A DNA stretch of 64,000 bases from Pseudomonas gingeri (GTDB taxonomy: Bacteria > Pseudomonadota > Gammaproteobacteria > Pseudomonadales > Pseudomonadaceae): contig NZ_JACAOS010000001.1 of NCBI RefSeq assembly GCF_013386165.1, positions 361,476-425,475 on the forward strand, written 5' to 3'. The notes under the pieces were generated by a model. It had not been told where the DNA came from and made no database searches. It saw only the letters and a list, made by a program, of their open reading frames with translations. Positions 28,060-38,211 of the stretch are shown in pieces; within the stretch, counting starts at the first letter, position 1, and each line of letters opens with the position of its first letter. A program made the position numbers and the translations under genes.

Positions 28060-29484
28060 TTAGTGTTTGAACATCACATGGCGCACGGTGGTGTAGTCCT
28101 CCAGCCCGTACATGGACATGTCCTTGCCATACCCGGACAGCTTCTGCCCGCCATGGGGCATTTCGCTGACCAGCATGAAGTGGGTGTTGACCCAGGTGCA
28201 GCCGTACTGCAAGCGGGCCGCCAGGCGGTGGGCGCGCCCGACATCGGCGGTCCACACCGACGACGCCAGGCCGTAGTCCGAATCGTTGGCCCAGCCCAGC
28301 ACCTGGGCTTCGTCGTCGAACCGGGTGACCGAGACCACTGGCCCGAACACTTCGCGGCGCACGATTTCGTCATCCTGCTGGGCATCGGCCAGGACCGTCG
28401 GCTCGAAGAAGAAACCATTGCCGGGCACCGCCTTGCCACCGGTTACCAGGCGAATATGCGGCTGCGCCACCGCCCGCTCGACAAAGCCGGCCACGCGATC
28501 ACGGTGTTGGGCGGTGATCAGCGGGCCCAGTTCGGTTTCCGGGTCGTCCTGCAAGCCGTACTTGATGGTGCTGACCGCCGCCCCGAGTTTCTCGACGAAC
28601 TTCTCGTAGACGCCGGCCTGGGCATAGACCCGGCAGGCGGCGGTGCAGTCCTGGCCGGCATTGTAGAAACCGAAGGTGCGAATGCCGTCGACGGCGGCGT
28701 CGATGTCGGCGTCGTCGAAGATGATCACCGGGGCCTTGCCGCCCAGTTCCATGTGCATGCGCTTCACGCTGTCGGCGGTGTTGGCAATGATGTGTGAGCC
28801 GGTGGCGATGGAGCCGGTCAGCGAGACCATGCGCACTTTCGGGTGGGTCACCAGCGGGTTGCCCACGCTCGGGCCACGGCCGAAGACCAGGTTGAGTACA
28901 CCGGCCGGGAAAATCTGCGCCGCCAGTTCGGCCAGGCGCAAGGCGGTCAGCGGGGTCTGTTCCGAGGGCTTGAGTACCACGGTATTGCCGGCGGCCAGGG
29001 CCGGGGCGATTTTCCAGGCGACCATCATCAGCGGGTAGTTCCACGGCGCGATGGAGGCGATCACGCCCACCGGGTCGCGGCGGATCATCGAGGTGTGGCC
29101 GGGCAGGTATTCGCCCCCCGCCGAGCCGTTCATGCAGCGGCTGGCGCCGGCGAAGAAGCGGAATACGTCGGCGATTGCCGGGATCTCGTCGTTGAGGGCG
29201 GCGCTCAGGGGTTTACCGCAGTTGTCCGATTCCAGTTTCGCCAGCTCCGGGCCATGGGCCTCGATGGCGTCGGCGAGTTTCAGCAGCAGTAGCGAACGGT
29301 CTTTCGGTGCGGTCTGCGACCAGCTGTCGAAGGCCGCGTCGGCGGCGCGCACGGCGGCGTCGACCTGGGCTTCGCTGGCTTCGTGGATATCCACCAGCAC
29401 CCGACCCAGGGCCGGGTTGAACACCGATTGGGCCGGGCCTTCGCCGTTGACGAGTTGGCCGTTGATCAACAGTTTGGTTTGCAT
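28060..29484 (-). CDS. patD: Gamma-aminobutyraldehyde dehydrogenase (PatD/YdcW-like)
   Basis: A 474-residue NAD+-dependent aldehyde dehydrogenase oxidising 4-aminobutanal (from putrescine) to GABA. The start ATG has GAGGA seven bases upstream. Visible motifs are [20 protein letters not shown], the catalytic Glu in [11 protein letters not shown], the catalytic Cys in [11 protein letters not shown] and [12 protein letters not shown]. Length equals E. coli YdcW/PatD (474). The upstream genes on this strand are a YdcSTUV-like importer, giving the E. coli ydcSTUVW order, but here a REP element separates the transporter from the dehydrogenase. A second paralogue lies at 33931. Confidence 0.92.
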   Translation of the reverse strand: MQTKLLINGQLVNGEGPAQSVFNPALGRVLVDIHEASEAQVDAAVRAADAAFDSWSQTAPKDRSLLLLKLADAIEAHGPELAKLESDNCGKPLSAALNDEIPAIADVFRFFAGASRCMNGSAGGEYLPGHTSMIRRDPVGVIASIAPWNYPLMMVAWKIAPALAAGNTVVLKPSEQTPLTALRLAELAAQIFPAGVLNLVFGRGPSVGNPLVTHPKVRMVSLTGSIATGSHIIANTADSVKRMHMELGGKAPVIIFDDADIDAAVDGIRTFGFYNAGQDCTAACRVYAQAGVYEKFVEKLGAAVSTIKYGLQDDPETELGPLITAQHRDRVAGFVERAVAQPHIRLVTGGKAVPGNGFFFEPTVLADAQQDDEIVRREVFGPVVSVTRFDDEAQVLGWANDSDYGLASSVWTADVGRAHRLAARLQYGCTWVNTHFMLVSEMPHGGQKLSGYGKDMSMYGLEDYTTVRHVMFKH

Positions 29485-29531
29485 GTCGGTATCCTCATGA
29501 CGTCATCAGATGTTTCGATAGACACCGAACC

Positions 29532-29616
29532 TGTAGGAGCCGGCTTGCCGGCGATGGCGTCCTGATAGGCGATGCAAGGCTAAAGGGCCTCATCGCTGGC
29601 AAGCCAGCTCCTACAA
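29532..29616. repeat. REP-type inverted repeat pair between YdcV-like and patD genes
   Basis: TGTAGGAGCCGGCTTGCCGG and CTGGCAAGCCAGCTCCTACA face each other across about 45 bases. It belongs to the GTAGGAGCCGGCTTGC subclass, also seen at 47720 and 61258. Confidence 0.9.
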
Positions 29617-29644
29617 GGGGTCGGTGTTAATCCTTGGGAATAGG

Positions 29645-30472
29645 TTATTTGCCGCCACTACCGGCCACGCTTTCGCCGCCGCGGGTCAGGTAATAGGCGC
29701 CGAGAATCGGCAGCATCGTGACCATCATCACCAGCATGGCGACCACGTTGGTCACGGGCACATCCCGTGGCCGGCTGAGCTGGTTGAGCAGCCAGATCGG
29801 CAAGGTGCGTTCATGCCCGGCGGTAAAGGTGGTGACGATGATCTCGTCGAACGACAGGGCAAACGCCAGCATGCCGCCGGCCAGCAACGCCGAACCGAGG
29901 TTCGGCAGGACGATGTAGCGAAAGGTCTGCCAACCGTCGGCACCCAGGTCCATCGAGGCTTCGATCAGGCTGTGGGAAGTGCGCCGCAAGCGGGCGATGA
30001 CGTTGTTGTAGACGATCACCACACAGAAGGTCGCGTGGCCGACGATGATGGTGAACATCCCCGGCTCTATCCCAAGACTCTTGAAGGTCGCCAGCAAGGC
30101 GATCCCGGTGATGATCCCCGGCAGGGCGATGGGCAGGATCAGCATCAGCGAGATGCCCTGCTTGCCGAAGAAGTCCCGGCGATACAGGGCGGCCGAGGCC
30201 AGGGTGCCGAGCAGCATGGCGATCAGCGTGGCAATGGCGGCGATCTGCAACGACAGCTTGATGGCTTCCAGGACATCCGGCCGGCCGAAGGCCACGCTGA
30301 ACCACTTCAGGGTGAATCCCCGGGGCGGGAAGCTGAAGGCCGCGTCTTCGGTGTTGAAGGCGTAGAGGAAGATGATCAGGATCGGAAAATGCAGGAACAG
30401 CAAGCCGCCCCAGGCGGCCAGGCGCAGGCCCCATGAGGCTTTGTCAGCCTGTTGTTGGGTATTAGAGCGCAT
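29645..30472 (-). CDS. ABC transporter permease, YdcV/PotI-like
   Basis: A 275-residue inner-membrane permease with about six helices and the BPD_transp_1 domain; the EAA-like loop is in [23 protein letters not shown]. It forms the second permease of a polyamine-type importer. Its start overlaps the end of the upstream permease by 11 bases, so the two are translationally coupled. The N-terminal hydrophilic tail ([15 protein letters not shown]) precedes the first helix. A REP element separates it from patD. The substrate is inferred from the operon, not from the permease itself. Confidence 0.92.
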   Translation of the reverse strand: MRSNTQQQADKASWGLRLAAWGGLLFLHFPILIIFLYAFNTEDAAFSFPPRGFTLKWFSVAFGRPDVLEAIKLSLQIAAIATLIAMLLGTLASAALYRRDFFGKQGISLMLILPIALPGIITGIALLATFKSLGIEPGMFTIIVGHATFCVVIVYNNVIARLRRTSHSLIEASMDLGADGWQTFRYIVLPNLGSALLAGGMLAFALSFDEIIVTTFTAGHERTLPIWLLNQLSRPRDVPVTNVVAMLVMMVTMLPILGAYYLTRGGESVAGSGGK

Positions 30473-31409
30473 CGAAGGCCCCCAGGCGTTTGACGATGGA
30501 CAGGTACACGGCGATCAGCACGATCGGCACCAGGGTGAAGGCCGCCGCCATGGGCATATTGCCGATGGCGCCCTGCTGGGCGTAGACCATGCTGCCGACG
30601 AAGTAGCCGGGCGGGCCGATCAGTTGCGGCACGATGAAGTCGCCCAGGGTCAGCGAGAAGGTGAAGATCGACCCCGCCGCGATGCCCGGAATCGACAGCG
30701 GCAGGACCACCTGCATAAAGGTCTGGCGCGGCTTGGCACCGAGGTCCGCGGAGGCTTGCAGCAGCGACGGCGGCAGGCGTTCCAGGGAGGCCTGGATCGG
30801 CAGGATCATGAACGGCAGCCAGATATAGACGAACACCAGGCAACGTCCCAGGTGCGAGGTCGACAAGGTGCTGCCACCCACCCCGGGAATCCCCAGGACG
30901 AACTGCAACAGCGGCTCCAGCCCCAGGTGCTGGACGAACCACTGGGCGACGCCGCCTTTGGCCAGCAGCAGGGTCCAGGCGTAGGCCTTGACGATATAGC
31001 TGGCCCACATCGGCATCATCACCGCGATGTAGAAGAACGCCTTGGTCTTGCCCGTGGTGTAACGCGCCATGTAGTAGGCGATGGGGAACGCGATGACCCC
31101 GGCGACGATGGACACCACCACCGCCATGCTCAGGGTGCGCAGGATGATGTCGAAGTTCGACGGCGCGAACAGGGCGGCGAAGTTCGCCAGGGTCAGGTCC
31201 GGGGTGACCGCCATGGTGAAGTCGTCGAAGGTGTAGAAGCCCTGCCAGAGCAAGGTCAGCAGCGAACCGAGGTAGATCGCGCCGAACCAGATCAATGGTG
31301 GTACCAGCAGCAGCGCCAGGTAGAGGTTGGGGCGGCGGTACAGCAGGTTGGCGAGGCGTCGCATCGGCGAGTCGGCCGAGGTCGTCGGGGGGAGGGCGAG
31401 GCTGTTCAT
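30462..31409 (-). CDS. ABC transporter permease, YdcU/PotH-like
   Basis: A 315-residue permease with BPD_transp_1 domain and an EAA-like loop in [29 protein letters not shown] long cytosolic N-terminus (to about residue 30) precedes the first helix. It lies one base after the ATPase stop and overlaps the following permease gene, so the importer genes are tightly coupled. In the E. coli ydcSTUV layout this is the YdcU position. Confidence 0.92.
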   Translation of the reverse strand: MNSLALPPTTSADSPMRRLANLLYRRPNLYLALLLVPPLIWFGAIYLGSLLTLLWQGFYTFDDFTMAVTPDLTLANFAALFAPSNFDIILRTLSMAVVVSIVAGVIAFPIAYYMARYTTGKTKAFFYIAVMMPMWASYIVKAYAWTLLLAKGGVAQWFVQHLGLEPLLQFVLGIPGVGGSTLSTSHLGRCLVFVYIWLPFMILPIQASLERLPPSLLQASADLGAKPRQTFMQVVLPLSIPGIAAGSIFTFSLTLGDFIVPQLIGPPGYFVGSMVYAQQGAIGNMPMAAAFTLVPIVLIAVYLSIVKRLGAFDAL

Positions 31410-31410
31410 C

Positions 31411-32436
31411 TCAGACCTCGCTCGCCAGCACGGTCATGGCTTCCCGCGCCCAGCGCGCGGTGATGCGCTGGCCGGTCTGGTGCCCGCTGCTGGTGGGTTG
31501 CCATTGGGTGTTGGGCTGGCTGATGTTCAGGGTCTGGCCGTTGTCTAGTTTCAGTTCGTAGCGGGTGGCGCTGCCCTGGTACTGGATGTCGTGGAGCAGG
31601 CCGCTGATCTCGACTTCGTGGTTTTGTACCGGGCCGTCGGCGAAGCGCACGTGTTCCGGGCGGATCGACAGCGGCAGGTCGCTGCCACAGAGCTGTTTGG
31701 CCAGGTCGCCGCGGATCACGTTGGAGGTGCCGACGAATTCGGCGACAAACGCGGTGGCCGGTTTCATGTAGAGGTTGCGCGGGCTGTCGACCTGTTCGAT
31801 CCGGCCCTTGTTGAATACGGCCACGCGGTCGGACATGGACAGGGCTTCGGTCTGGTCGTGGGTGACGAAGATGAAGGTGATGCCCAGTTGCCGTTGCAGC
31901 TTTTTCAGCTCGCCTTGCATCTGCTCGCGCAGTTTCAGGTCGAGGGCGCCGAGGGGTTCGTCGAGCAGCAGCACGCGGGGACGATTGACCAGGGCGCGGG
32001 CCAGGGCCACGCGTTGGCGCTGACCACCGGAGAGTTGCACCGGCTTGCGCTCGCCGTAGCCGGCCAGGGCGACCATGCCCAAGGCTTCTTCGGCGCGGTT
32101 CAGACGTTCGGTTTTACCGACGCCTTTGACTTTCAGGCCGTAGGCGACGTTGTCGCGTACGTTCATATGGGGGAACAGCGCGTAATCCTGGAACACCGTG
32201 TTCACGTCGCGCTGGTAAGGCGGCAGGCCGGCGGCTTCTTCGCCATGGATGCGGATCGAGCCGGCGCTGGGTTGTTCGAAACCGGCGATCAGGCGCAGGC
32301 AGGTGGTCTTGCCGGAGCCGGAAGGGCCGAGCATGGAAAAGAACTCGCCGTCCTGGATGTCGATGGAAACCCGGTCGACGGCTTTCACTTCGCCGAACTG
32401 ACGGGAAACGTGGGTGAACTGGACTGCAAGCGTCAT
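31411..32436 (-). CDS. ABC transporter ATP-binding protein, YdcT/PotA-like
   Basis: A 341-residue ATPase driving the importer. Walker A GPSGSGKTTCLRL (about residues 38-50), Q-loop in TVFQDYALFPHM, signature LSGGQRQRVALARAL, Walker B RVLLLDEPLGALD and the switch His in FVTHDQTEALS are all present. A C-terminal TOBE/MOP-like domain (about 270-335) is typical of the spermidine/putrescine group. It is separated from the binding-protein gene by 255 bases that hold a REP element, so it may be expressed at a lower level than the binding protein. Confidence 0.94.
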   Translation of the reverse strand: MTLAVQFTHVSRQFGEVKAVDRVSIDIQDGEFFSMLGPSGSGKTTCLRLIAGFEQPSAGSIRIHGEEAAGLPPYQRDVNTVFQDYALFPHMNVRDNVAYGLKVKGVGKTERLNRAEEALGMVALAGYGERKPVQLSGGQRQRVALARALVNRPRVLLLDEPLGALDLKLREQMQGELKKLQRQLGITFIFVTHDQTEALSMSDRVAVFNKGRIEQVDSPRNLYMKPATAFVAEFVGTSNVIRGDLAKQLCGSDLPLSIRPEHVRFADGPVQNHEVEISGLLHDIQYQGSATRYELKLDNGQTLNISQPNTQWQPTSSGHQTGQRITARWAREAMTVLASEV

Positions 32437-32536
32437 GAGGCGGTGCTCCGAGAAGGCGCGGGTTGTTGCAGCGGCCCGGCCTGGACTTCTGAAAAAGCGG
32501 AATCGAATACAAATCTGTCAGGGCCGGCGGGGTTCC

Positions 32537-32669
32537 TGTGGCGAGCAGGCTTGCCCGCGTTGGGCTGCGAAGCAGCCCTGAAACCGGTCACCTCGGTGTA
32601 CCTGATACAGCGAGTTCTCTGGTTTCAGGGGCGCTTCGCGCCCCAGCGCGGGCAAGCCCGCTCGCCACA
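32537..32669. repeat. REP-type composite palindrome between binding-protein and ATPase genes
   Basis: Outer arms TGTGGCGAGCAGGCTTGCCC and GGCAAGCCCGCTCGCCACA are inverted. Inside them lie further palindromes, including GGGCTGCGAAGCAGCCC and GGGGCGCTTCGCGCCCC. This is a GTGGCGAGC-class REP, different from the others in the window. It lies in the roughly 255-base gap inside the transporter operon, where I see no gene. Confidence 0.9.
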
Positions 32670-32691
32670 AGTGTTGTTATTGCTTGGGGGA

Positions 32692-33843
32692 TTACCTGCC
32701 GCCCATGATCGCGATGTAGTCCTGGGTCCAGCGGCTATACGGCACGAACTTGCCGCCCGCAGCTTGCGGGGTGGTCCAGAAGGCGATCTTGTCGAAGTGG
32801 TCGAAGCCATTGGTCTTGCAACCTTCGGCCCCCAACAGCTCACTTTCCTTGCACGCCGCCGGTACCGCCGGCAACGAGCCGAACCAGGCCGCGACATCAC
32901 CCTGGACCTTGGGCTGCAACGACCAGTCCATCCATTTGTAGGCGCAGTTCGGGTGCTTGGCATCGGCGTGCAACATGGTGGTGTCGGCCCAGCCGGTAAC
33001 GCCTTCCTTCGGAATGGTCGAAGCCACCGGCTGTTTGTCCGCCTGCAGGCCGTTGACCATGTAGCCCCAGGAACTGGAGGCAGCGACGCCTTCGTTCTTG
33101 AAGTCGCTCATCTGCACTGTGGCGTCATGCCAGTAACGGTGGATCAGCGGCTGCTGCGCACGCAGCAGATCGAGCACGGCCTTGTACTGGGTTTCGGTCA
33201 GTTCATAGGGGTTCTGGATGCCCAGTTCCGGTTTGGCCGACTTCAGGTACAGCGCCGCGTCGGCGATATAGATCGGACCGTCATAGGCCTGCACGCGGCC
33301 CTTGTTCGACTTGCCGTCCGGCAGGCTCTGCGCATCGAAGACCACGCCCCAACTGGTGGGCGCCTGCTTGAACACGTTGGTGTTGTACATCAGCACGTTC
33401 GGGCCCCATTGATAAGGCGTGCCGTAGGTCTGCTTGTTGACCACGTACCACGGCGCATCCTTGAGACGCGGGTCGAGGTTCTTCCAGTTCGGGATCAATG
33501 CGGTGTTGATCGGTTGCACGCGCTTGCCGACGATCAGTCGCAACGAGGCGTCGCCGGACGCCGTGACCAGGTCATAACCGCCCTTGGCCATCAAACTGAC
33601 CATTTCATCCGAGGTGGCCGCGGTTTTCACGCTGACCTTGCAGCCGGTTTCCTTTTCGAAGCCCGTCACCCAGTCATAGGCCTTGTCGCTTTCGCCGCGC
33701 TCGATGTAGCCGGGCCAGGCGACGATATCCAGTTGGCCTTCGCCCGCACCGACGGCTTTCAGTGGCTCGGCGGCCTGGATCGAGACGCTGGCCAGCAGCG
33801 CGGTGGTCACTGCACTGAGCAGTGCGGTCTTGTGCACGAACAT
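32692..33843 (-). CDS. Polyamine-type ABC transporter substrate-binding protein (YdcS-like)
   Basis: A 383-residue periplasmic binding protein, first gene of the YdcSTUV-like importer. The signal peptide is MFVHKTALLSAVTTALLASVSIQA. The mature part is of the PotD/PotF (SBP_bac_8-like) class with LDIVAWPGYIERGESD, YDLVTASGDASLRLI and the cysteine-containing C-terminal region. The downstream ATPase and permeases and two aminobutyraldehyde dehydrogenases point to putrescine or a related amine; E. coli YdcS also has a reported polyhydroxybutyrate synthase activity that I cannot assess here. Confidence 0.9.
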   Translation of the reverse strand: MFVHKTALLSAVTTALLASVSIQAAEPLKAVGAGEGQLDIVAWPGYIERGESDKAYDWVTGFEKETGCKVSVKTAATSDEMVSLMAKGGYDLVTASGDASLRLIVGKRVQPINTALIPNWKNLDPRLKDAPWYVVNKQTYGTPYQWGPNVLMYNTNVFKQAPTSWGVVFDAQSLPDGKSNKGRVQAYDGPIYIADAALYLKSAKPELGIQNPYELTETQYKAVLDLLRAQQPLIHRYWHDATVQMSDFKNEGVAASSSWGYMVNGLQADKQPVASTIPKEGVTGWADTTMLHADAKHPNCAYKWMDWSLQPKVQGDVAAWFGSLPAVPAACKESELLGAEGCKTNGFDHFDKIAFWTTPQAAGGKFVPYSRWTQDYIAIMGGR

Positions 33844-33930
33844 GGGGATTCCCTCTTCTTTAATTATGGTCGGGGCAGTTGAACGTGATGCAGCGTGCCG
33901 TTTGCGGGCTGGTTATTAGAGTAGAGCGTG

Positions 33931-35421
33931 TTACAGATGCTGGCCGTGGCGCGCCATGATGTGGCGCACCACGCTGTAGTCCTGAAGCGAATCGCTGGAC
34001 AGATCCTTGCCGTAGCCGGAGCGCTTGAGGCCGCCGTGGGGCATTTCGCTGACCAGCATGAAATGGCTGTTGATCCAGGTGCAGCCGTATTGCAGGCGCG
34101 AAGCCACCTGCATGGCCTTGTCCAGGTTCTGGGTCCAGACCGACGACGCCAGGCCGTATTCCGAGTCATTGGCCCAGTCCACCGCCTGGCTCAGTTCGTC
34201 GAAACGGGTCACGGTGACCACTGGGCCGAACACTTCGCGTTGGACGATTTCGTCGCTTTGCCTGCAACCGGCGAGCAGGGTCGGCTGGTAATAGAAGCCG
34301 GCCCCGGAATGCACGGCGGCCCCAGTGACCCGTTCGATATGCGGCTGGCCGAGGGCGCGTTCGACGAAGCTGGCGACACGGTCGCGCTGGCGGGTACTGA
34401 TCAGCGGGCCGATTTCATTGTCGGCGTCGCGCTTGCCGGCAAATCTCAGGCTGCCGACCGCTGCGCCAAGCTCGGCCACCAGCTTGTCGTGAATCCCGGC
34501 CTGGGCGTAGATCCGGCAGGCGGCGGTGCAATCCTGCCCGGCGTTGTAATAGCCGTAGCTGCGCACCCCTTCGACCACGGCCTGCAGGTCGGCGTCGTTG
34601 CAGACGATCACCGGTGCCTTGCCGCCCAGTTCCAGGTGGGTACGTTTCACGCTCTTGGCGGCGGCCTGGAGGATTTTCTGGCCGGTGACGATATCGCCGG
34701 TCAGCGACACCATGCGTACTTTCGGGTGGCTGACCAGATGGCTGCCGACCCCCTCGCCGCCCCCGCAGACGATATTGATCACCCCGGCTGGCAACAGCTC
34801 GGCGAGCACTGGCGCCAGGGCCAGGATCGACAGCGGTGTGTGCTCCGACGGCTTGAACACCAGGGTGTTGCCGGCGGCCAGGGCCGGGGCGATCTTCCAC
34901 GCGGCCATCATGATCGGGTAGTTCCAGGGCGCGATGGAGGCCACCACGCCAATCGGGTCGCGGCGCACCATGCTGGTGTAGCCCGGCAGGTATTCACCGG
35001 ACAACTGGCCGGTCTGGCAACGCACGGCGCCGGCGAAGAAACGGAACACATCGACCGTGGCGCTCAAGTCGTCCTGGCGGGCCAGGTGCAGGGGCTTGCC
35101 GCAGTTCAGGGATTCCAGGCGGGCGAGTGAGTCGGCGTTTTTCTCCACCGCGTCGGCAATGGCCAGCAGGATATTGGCCCGTTGCTGCGGGGTGGTCCGC
35201 GACCAGCCGGCAAAGGCCCGGTGGGCGGCGAGGATGGCGCTTTCGACCTGTTCGGGGCTGGCTTCGGCGATCTGCGTGAGCACCTCACCTGTCGCCGGGT
35301 TGATGATCGGCTCGACAAAACCCTCGCCGGCAACGAGTTCGCCGTCGATCAGCAAGGCGGTGAACAGTGGGGTCGGGTGCGCGCCAGCCATTTTACGAGT
35401 TCTCTTTTCTTGTGTGGCCAT
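33931..35421 (-). CDS. second aminobutyraldehyde dehydrogenase-like ALDH
   Basis: A 496-residue NAD+-dependent aldehyde dehydrogenase, closely related in sequence to the patD product at 28060 but with a longer N-terminus (about 17 extra residues, MATQEKRTRKMAGAHPTP). ATG at 35421 with GGGGA seven bases upstream. Catalytic Glu in [11 protein letters not shown], catalytic Cys in [14 protein letters not shown], and the same C-terminal pattern '[14 protein letters not shown]' as the paralogue. It is the first gene of the minus-strand block, 87 bases before the binding-protein gene and about 106 bases downstream of the LysR stop. Its substrate may be a different aminoaldehyde. Confidence 0.9.
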   Translation of the reverse strand: MATQEKRTRKMAGAHPTPLFTALLIDGELVAGEGFVEPIINPATGEVLTQIAEASPEQVESAILAAHRAFAGWSRTTPQQRANILLAIADAVEKNADSLARLESLNCGKPLHLARQDDLSATVDVFRFFAGAVRCQTGQLSGEYLPGYTSMVRRDPIGVVASIAPWNYPIMMAAWKIAPALAAGNTLVFKPSEHTPLSILALAPVLAELLPAGVINIVCGGGEGVGSHLVSHPKVRMVSLTGDIVTGQKILQAAAKSVKRTHLELGGKAPVIVCNDADLQAVVEGVRSYGYYNAGQDCTAACRIYAQAGIHDKLVAELGAAVGSLRFAGKRDADNEIGPLISTRQRDRVASFVERALGQPHIERVTGAAVHSGAGFYYQPTLLAGCRQSDEIVQREVFGPVVTVTRFDELSQAVDWANDSEYGLASSVWTQNLDKAMQVASRLQYGCTWINSHFMLVSEMPHGGLKRSGYGKDLSSDSLQDYSVVRHIMARHGQHL

Positions 35422-35527
35422 GGAGCTTCCCCTATCGCTGGAGTCCGGCCTTTCTCTAGATGGATGGCAAGAGACTAGAGGGCGGACGGGAGGTCGACAA
35501 ATACTAAATACTGAATGCGGCGTTCGA

Positions 35528-36442
35528 TTAAATAGATGGCTTGCGTCCGCCAGGGGGCTGTTCGCGGGCCACGGTCAGGAACGGGTCCACCAACGGTGGG
35601 CGGGCGGTGCCCCGGCGCCAGGCCAGGCCGACGTCGAGGGTCTGGCTCAGGTCTGCCAGCGGCCGGGCTTCGATGATGTCGCCTTCCAGGGACCAGGGCC
35701 GGTAGGTCATGTCCGGCTGGATCGACACCCCCAGCCCGGCCGCCACCAGGCTACGCACCGCTTCGGTGGAGGCGGTGCGCAAGGTGATCCGCGGTTGCAA
35801 CCCGGCGCCACGCCACATGCGCTGGGCATTGCGGTCCATTTCATCGACATTGAGCTGGATCAGCGGCTCGCGGGCGACGTCGGCCAGGTTGATGCTGTCG
35901 TGTTCCAGCAGTGGGTGCTGGGCCGGCAGCCACAGCCGATGGGGCGAATGGGTCAGGACCTCGGTCTGCAAGGCATGGCGGTCCTCCAGGTTGGAGAGGA
36001 TCAGCACCCCGACATCGATCTCGCCGCTGACCAGCAAGTGCTCGATATACGGACGCTCGTCCTCCATCACGCGGATTTCCACGTTGGGGTAGGCGCGCTG
36101 GAAGCGGGTCAGCAGGTCGGCGAGGTAGTAACCGGCCACCAGGCTGGTCACGCCGATGGTCAGTTGCCCGGCCACCTGGTCGGTGCTCTGTTGCAGGCTG
36201 CGCTTGGCGTTGTCGACGGTGGCGAGAATCAGGTGCGCCTGGCGCAGGAACTGGTGGCCCTGGTGGGTCAGGGTCATGCCCTTGGCGTGGCGGTTGAACA
36301 GGCTGACGCCAATCTCTTGTTCAAGCTGCTGGATCGCCAGGGTCAGGGTCGACTGGGAAATGAACACCGCCTGGGCGGCAGCCGAGATCGAACCGGTCTC
36401 GGCCACGGCGATAAAGTGACGGATCTGACGCAAGGTCATCAT
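35528..36442 (-). CDS. LysR-family transcriptional regulator
   Basis: A 304-residue regulator. The winged helix-turn-helix lies at about residues 1-60 (RQIRHFIAVAETGSISAAAQAVFISQSTLTLAIQQLEQEIG). The effector-binding domain covers about 90-290 with the usual LTIGVTSLVAGYYL start. It is transcribed in the same direction as the aldehyde dehydrogenase and importer genes that follow, so it may regulate them or be the head gene of the unit; this is inferred from position. Two adjacent ATG codons at the start are equally possible. Confidence 0.92.
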   Translation of the reverse strand: MMTLRQIRHFIAVAETGSISAAAQAVFISQSTLTLAIQQLEQEIGVSLFNRHAKGMTLTHQGHQFLRQAHLILATVDNAKRSLQQSTDQVAGQLTIGVTSLVAGYYLADLLTRFQRAYPNVEIRVMEDERPYIEHLLVSGEIDVGVLILSNLEDRHALQTEVLTHSPHRLWLPAQHPLLEHDSINLADVAREPLIQLNVDEMDRNAQRMWRGAGLQPRITLRTASTEAVRSLVAAGLGVSIQPDMTYRPWSLEGDIIEARPLADLSQTLDVGLAWRRGTARPPLVDPFLTVAREQPPGGRKPSI

Positions 36443-36543
36443 GGGGCGCGCACCGATACCGGCTAGCCGGCAGGTTGTTTTTATGGATGCGAACCAGTGT
36501 ATATCTTTTTAATCGATGGCCTTGTTCGTGATGGGAGAGCCGC

Positions 36544-38211
36544 TCAGCGCAAATCGCCTGCCTGGGGCGCCGTGTGAAAATGCGCTTGGCCCTTGCCCGC
36601 ATGCTTGGCGCGGTACAAGGCCCGGTCCGCCAGGCCCAGCACGTCGCTCAGGTCCGACGCATCCAGGGGCCATAGCGCGCCGCCGATGCTGCAACCGATC
36701 CAGGCCGGGACATCGTGCACCCGAAACGATTGCCCAAGGCTGGCGAGCACGCGCTCGGCGATGCTGCGTGCCTGGTCGATGGCATCGTGGCGGGGGACCT
36801 GCAGGACCATCAGGAATTCGTCGCCGCCCAGGCGTGCCACCAGGTCGCCTTCGCGCAGGCAGACCCGCAAGCGACTCGCCACTTCCCTGAGTAGTTCATC
36901 GCCGCCGGCATGGCCGAACTGGTCGTTGATCGGCTTGAAACCGTCCAGGTCCAGGTACAGCAGGGCCAGATAATGGTTCTGCGCCTGGCTGCGTTGCTGG
37001 GCGCGTGGCAGGTATTTTTCCAGTGCGGCGCGATTCGGCAGGCCGGTCAGGGCGTCATGGTGGGCCAGGCTTTCCATCATGCCCAAGGCGGTCTGCTGGT
37101 TGCTCAGGCTGTCCACCAGGTGGCGGATCGACTGGCTCAACTGGGCGATTTCCCGGGTGCCCTTGAGCTCGGGAATCTCCATGGATTCGCCGAGACTCAG
37201 GCGGTCGGCGGCCCTGGCGATGACCTGCAGCGGCCGGGTAAACCAGGTGGCCAGCAACCAGCCGATAAAGGCGACAAGCACCGCCAGGGCAATGCCCCAG
37301 ACCAGAATGTCGCGCTGCAAATCCTTGGCCGGGGCGTAGGCTTCATCGAGGGTCTGGCGCGACACCACGGTCCAGCCCAGCCCGGCGTAATTGCCGTAGC
37401 CGCGACTCACCGCGATCCCGGTCAGGTAGTCGTTGCCGTCTGGCCAGCGCTGGACGCCCCAGCGGGTCTGCTGGCTGCCGAGGTTGTCGAGCAAAGGCAG
37501 GGACAAGCGCTGGTCCATCGATTCCCGGGGTCCGAGAATGACCTGATGGTTGGCGGAAAGTACGAAAAACTCTTCCTTGCGCCGGACCTGGATAGGTTCG
37601 AGCAAGGATTTGCGCAACTCTTCGGCCCAGCCCCAGGAAAGGTGCGCCGAGAGTACTCCGACACTACTTTGTGACTTAATATTTCCGGATTCGTCGCCGA
37701 ATACCGGCAAGCTGATGTCCACGAACCGCATGGTTTCGCCATTGGGGTTGGGCAGCATTTTGGACAACAGCAGGGCGTCATGCACATCGCCGACGAACAG
37801 GTGCTCCCGGGCCTGGTTGAACACTGGCCGGTCGCTGATATCGGTCTGTTCGAGCACACCTTGGGTCCCGGCCTGGACCACACCGTTGGGCGCGACGAAA
37901 CCGACCCAGGCGAAACTGGGGAACTCCTCCTGCAAATGGTTGAGCAATTGACGAATCTGCGAGGTGTCCGAGGCCTTTTGAATGATCTGCATCCGGCTGA
38001 TGACGCTCAGCAGGTGAATCCGGCTGGCCATGTCGCGGTCCAGGCGATCAGACATCTGGTAGGCATTTTCGGCGAGATCCTGTCCGATTTCGCTGATCAT
38101 CCGCGAACTGGAGTCGTGGCTGATGAAAGACCCCAGTAACCAGCTCAGCAGGCTGACCAGTACGGCGATCATCAACGCGAAACGACTGCGTAGGCTGGGC
38201 AGCACGGACAT
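36544..38211 (-). CDS. membrane diguanylate cyclase with Cache sensor, HAMP and GGDEF domains
   Basis: A 555-residue c-di-GMP synthase. Domains: membrane helix at about 12-32, a periplasmic double-Cache-like sensor to about 300, a second helix at about 305-325, HAMP at about 325-378 and GGDEF at about 390-545. The active-site motif is intact GGDEF at 462-466, and the product-inhibition site R453-E-G-D456 lies five residues before it, so it should be active and feedback-inhibited. The signal is unknown. It diverges from wspA with 259 bases between the starts. No EAL domain is present. Confidence 0.94.
   Translation of the reverse strand: MSVLPSLRSRFALMIAVLVSLLSWLLGSFISHDSSSRMISEIGQDLAENAYQMSDRLDRDMASRIHLLSVISRMQIIQKASDTSQIRQLLNHLQEEFPSFAWVGFVAPNGVVQAGTQGVLEQTDISDRPVFNQAREHLFVGDVHDALLLSKMLPNPNGETMRFVDISLPVFGDESGNIKSQSSVGVLSAHLSWGWAEELRKSLLEPIQVRRKEEFFVLSANHQVILGPRESMDQRLSLPLLDNLGSQQTRWGVQRWPDGNDYLTGIAVSRGYGNYAGLGWTVVSRQTLDEAYAPAKDLQRDILVWGIALAVLVAFIGWLLATWFTRPLQVIARAADRLSLGESMEIPELKGTREIAQLSQSIRHLVDSLSNQQTALGMMESLAHHDALTGLPNRAALEKYLPRAQQRSQAQNHYLALLYLDLDGFKPINDQFGHAGGDELLREVASRLRVCLREGDLVARLGGDEFLMVLQVPRHDAIDQARSIAERVLASLGQSFRVHDVPAWIGCSIGGALWPLDASDLSDVLGLADRALYRAKHAGKGQAHFHTAPQAGDLR

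Noticed and set aside
31591..33882. 763-codon plus-strand frame across the importer genes
   Set aside because: It runs antisense through the ATPase and binding-protein genes and through the REP element and has no recognisable domain.
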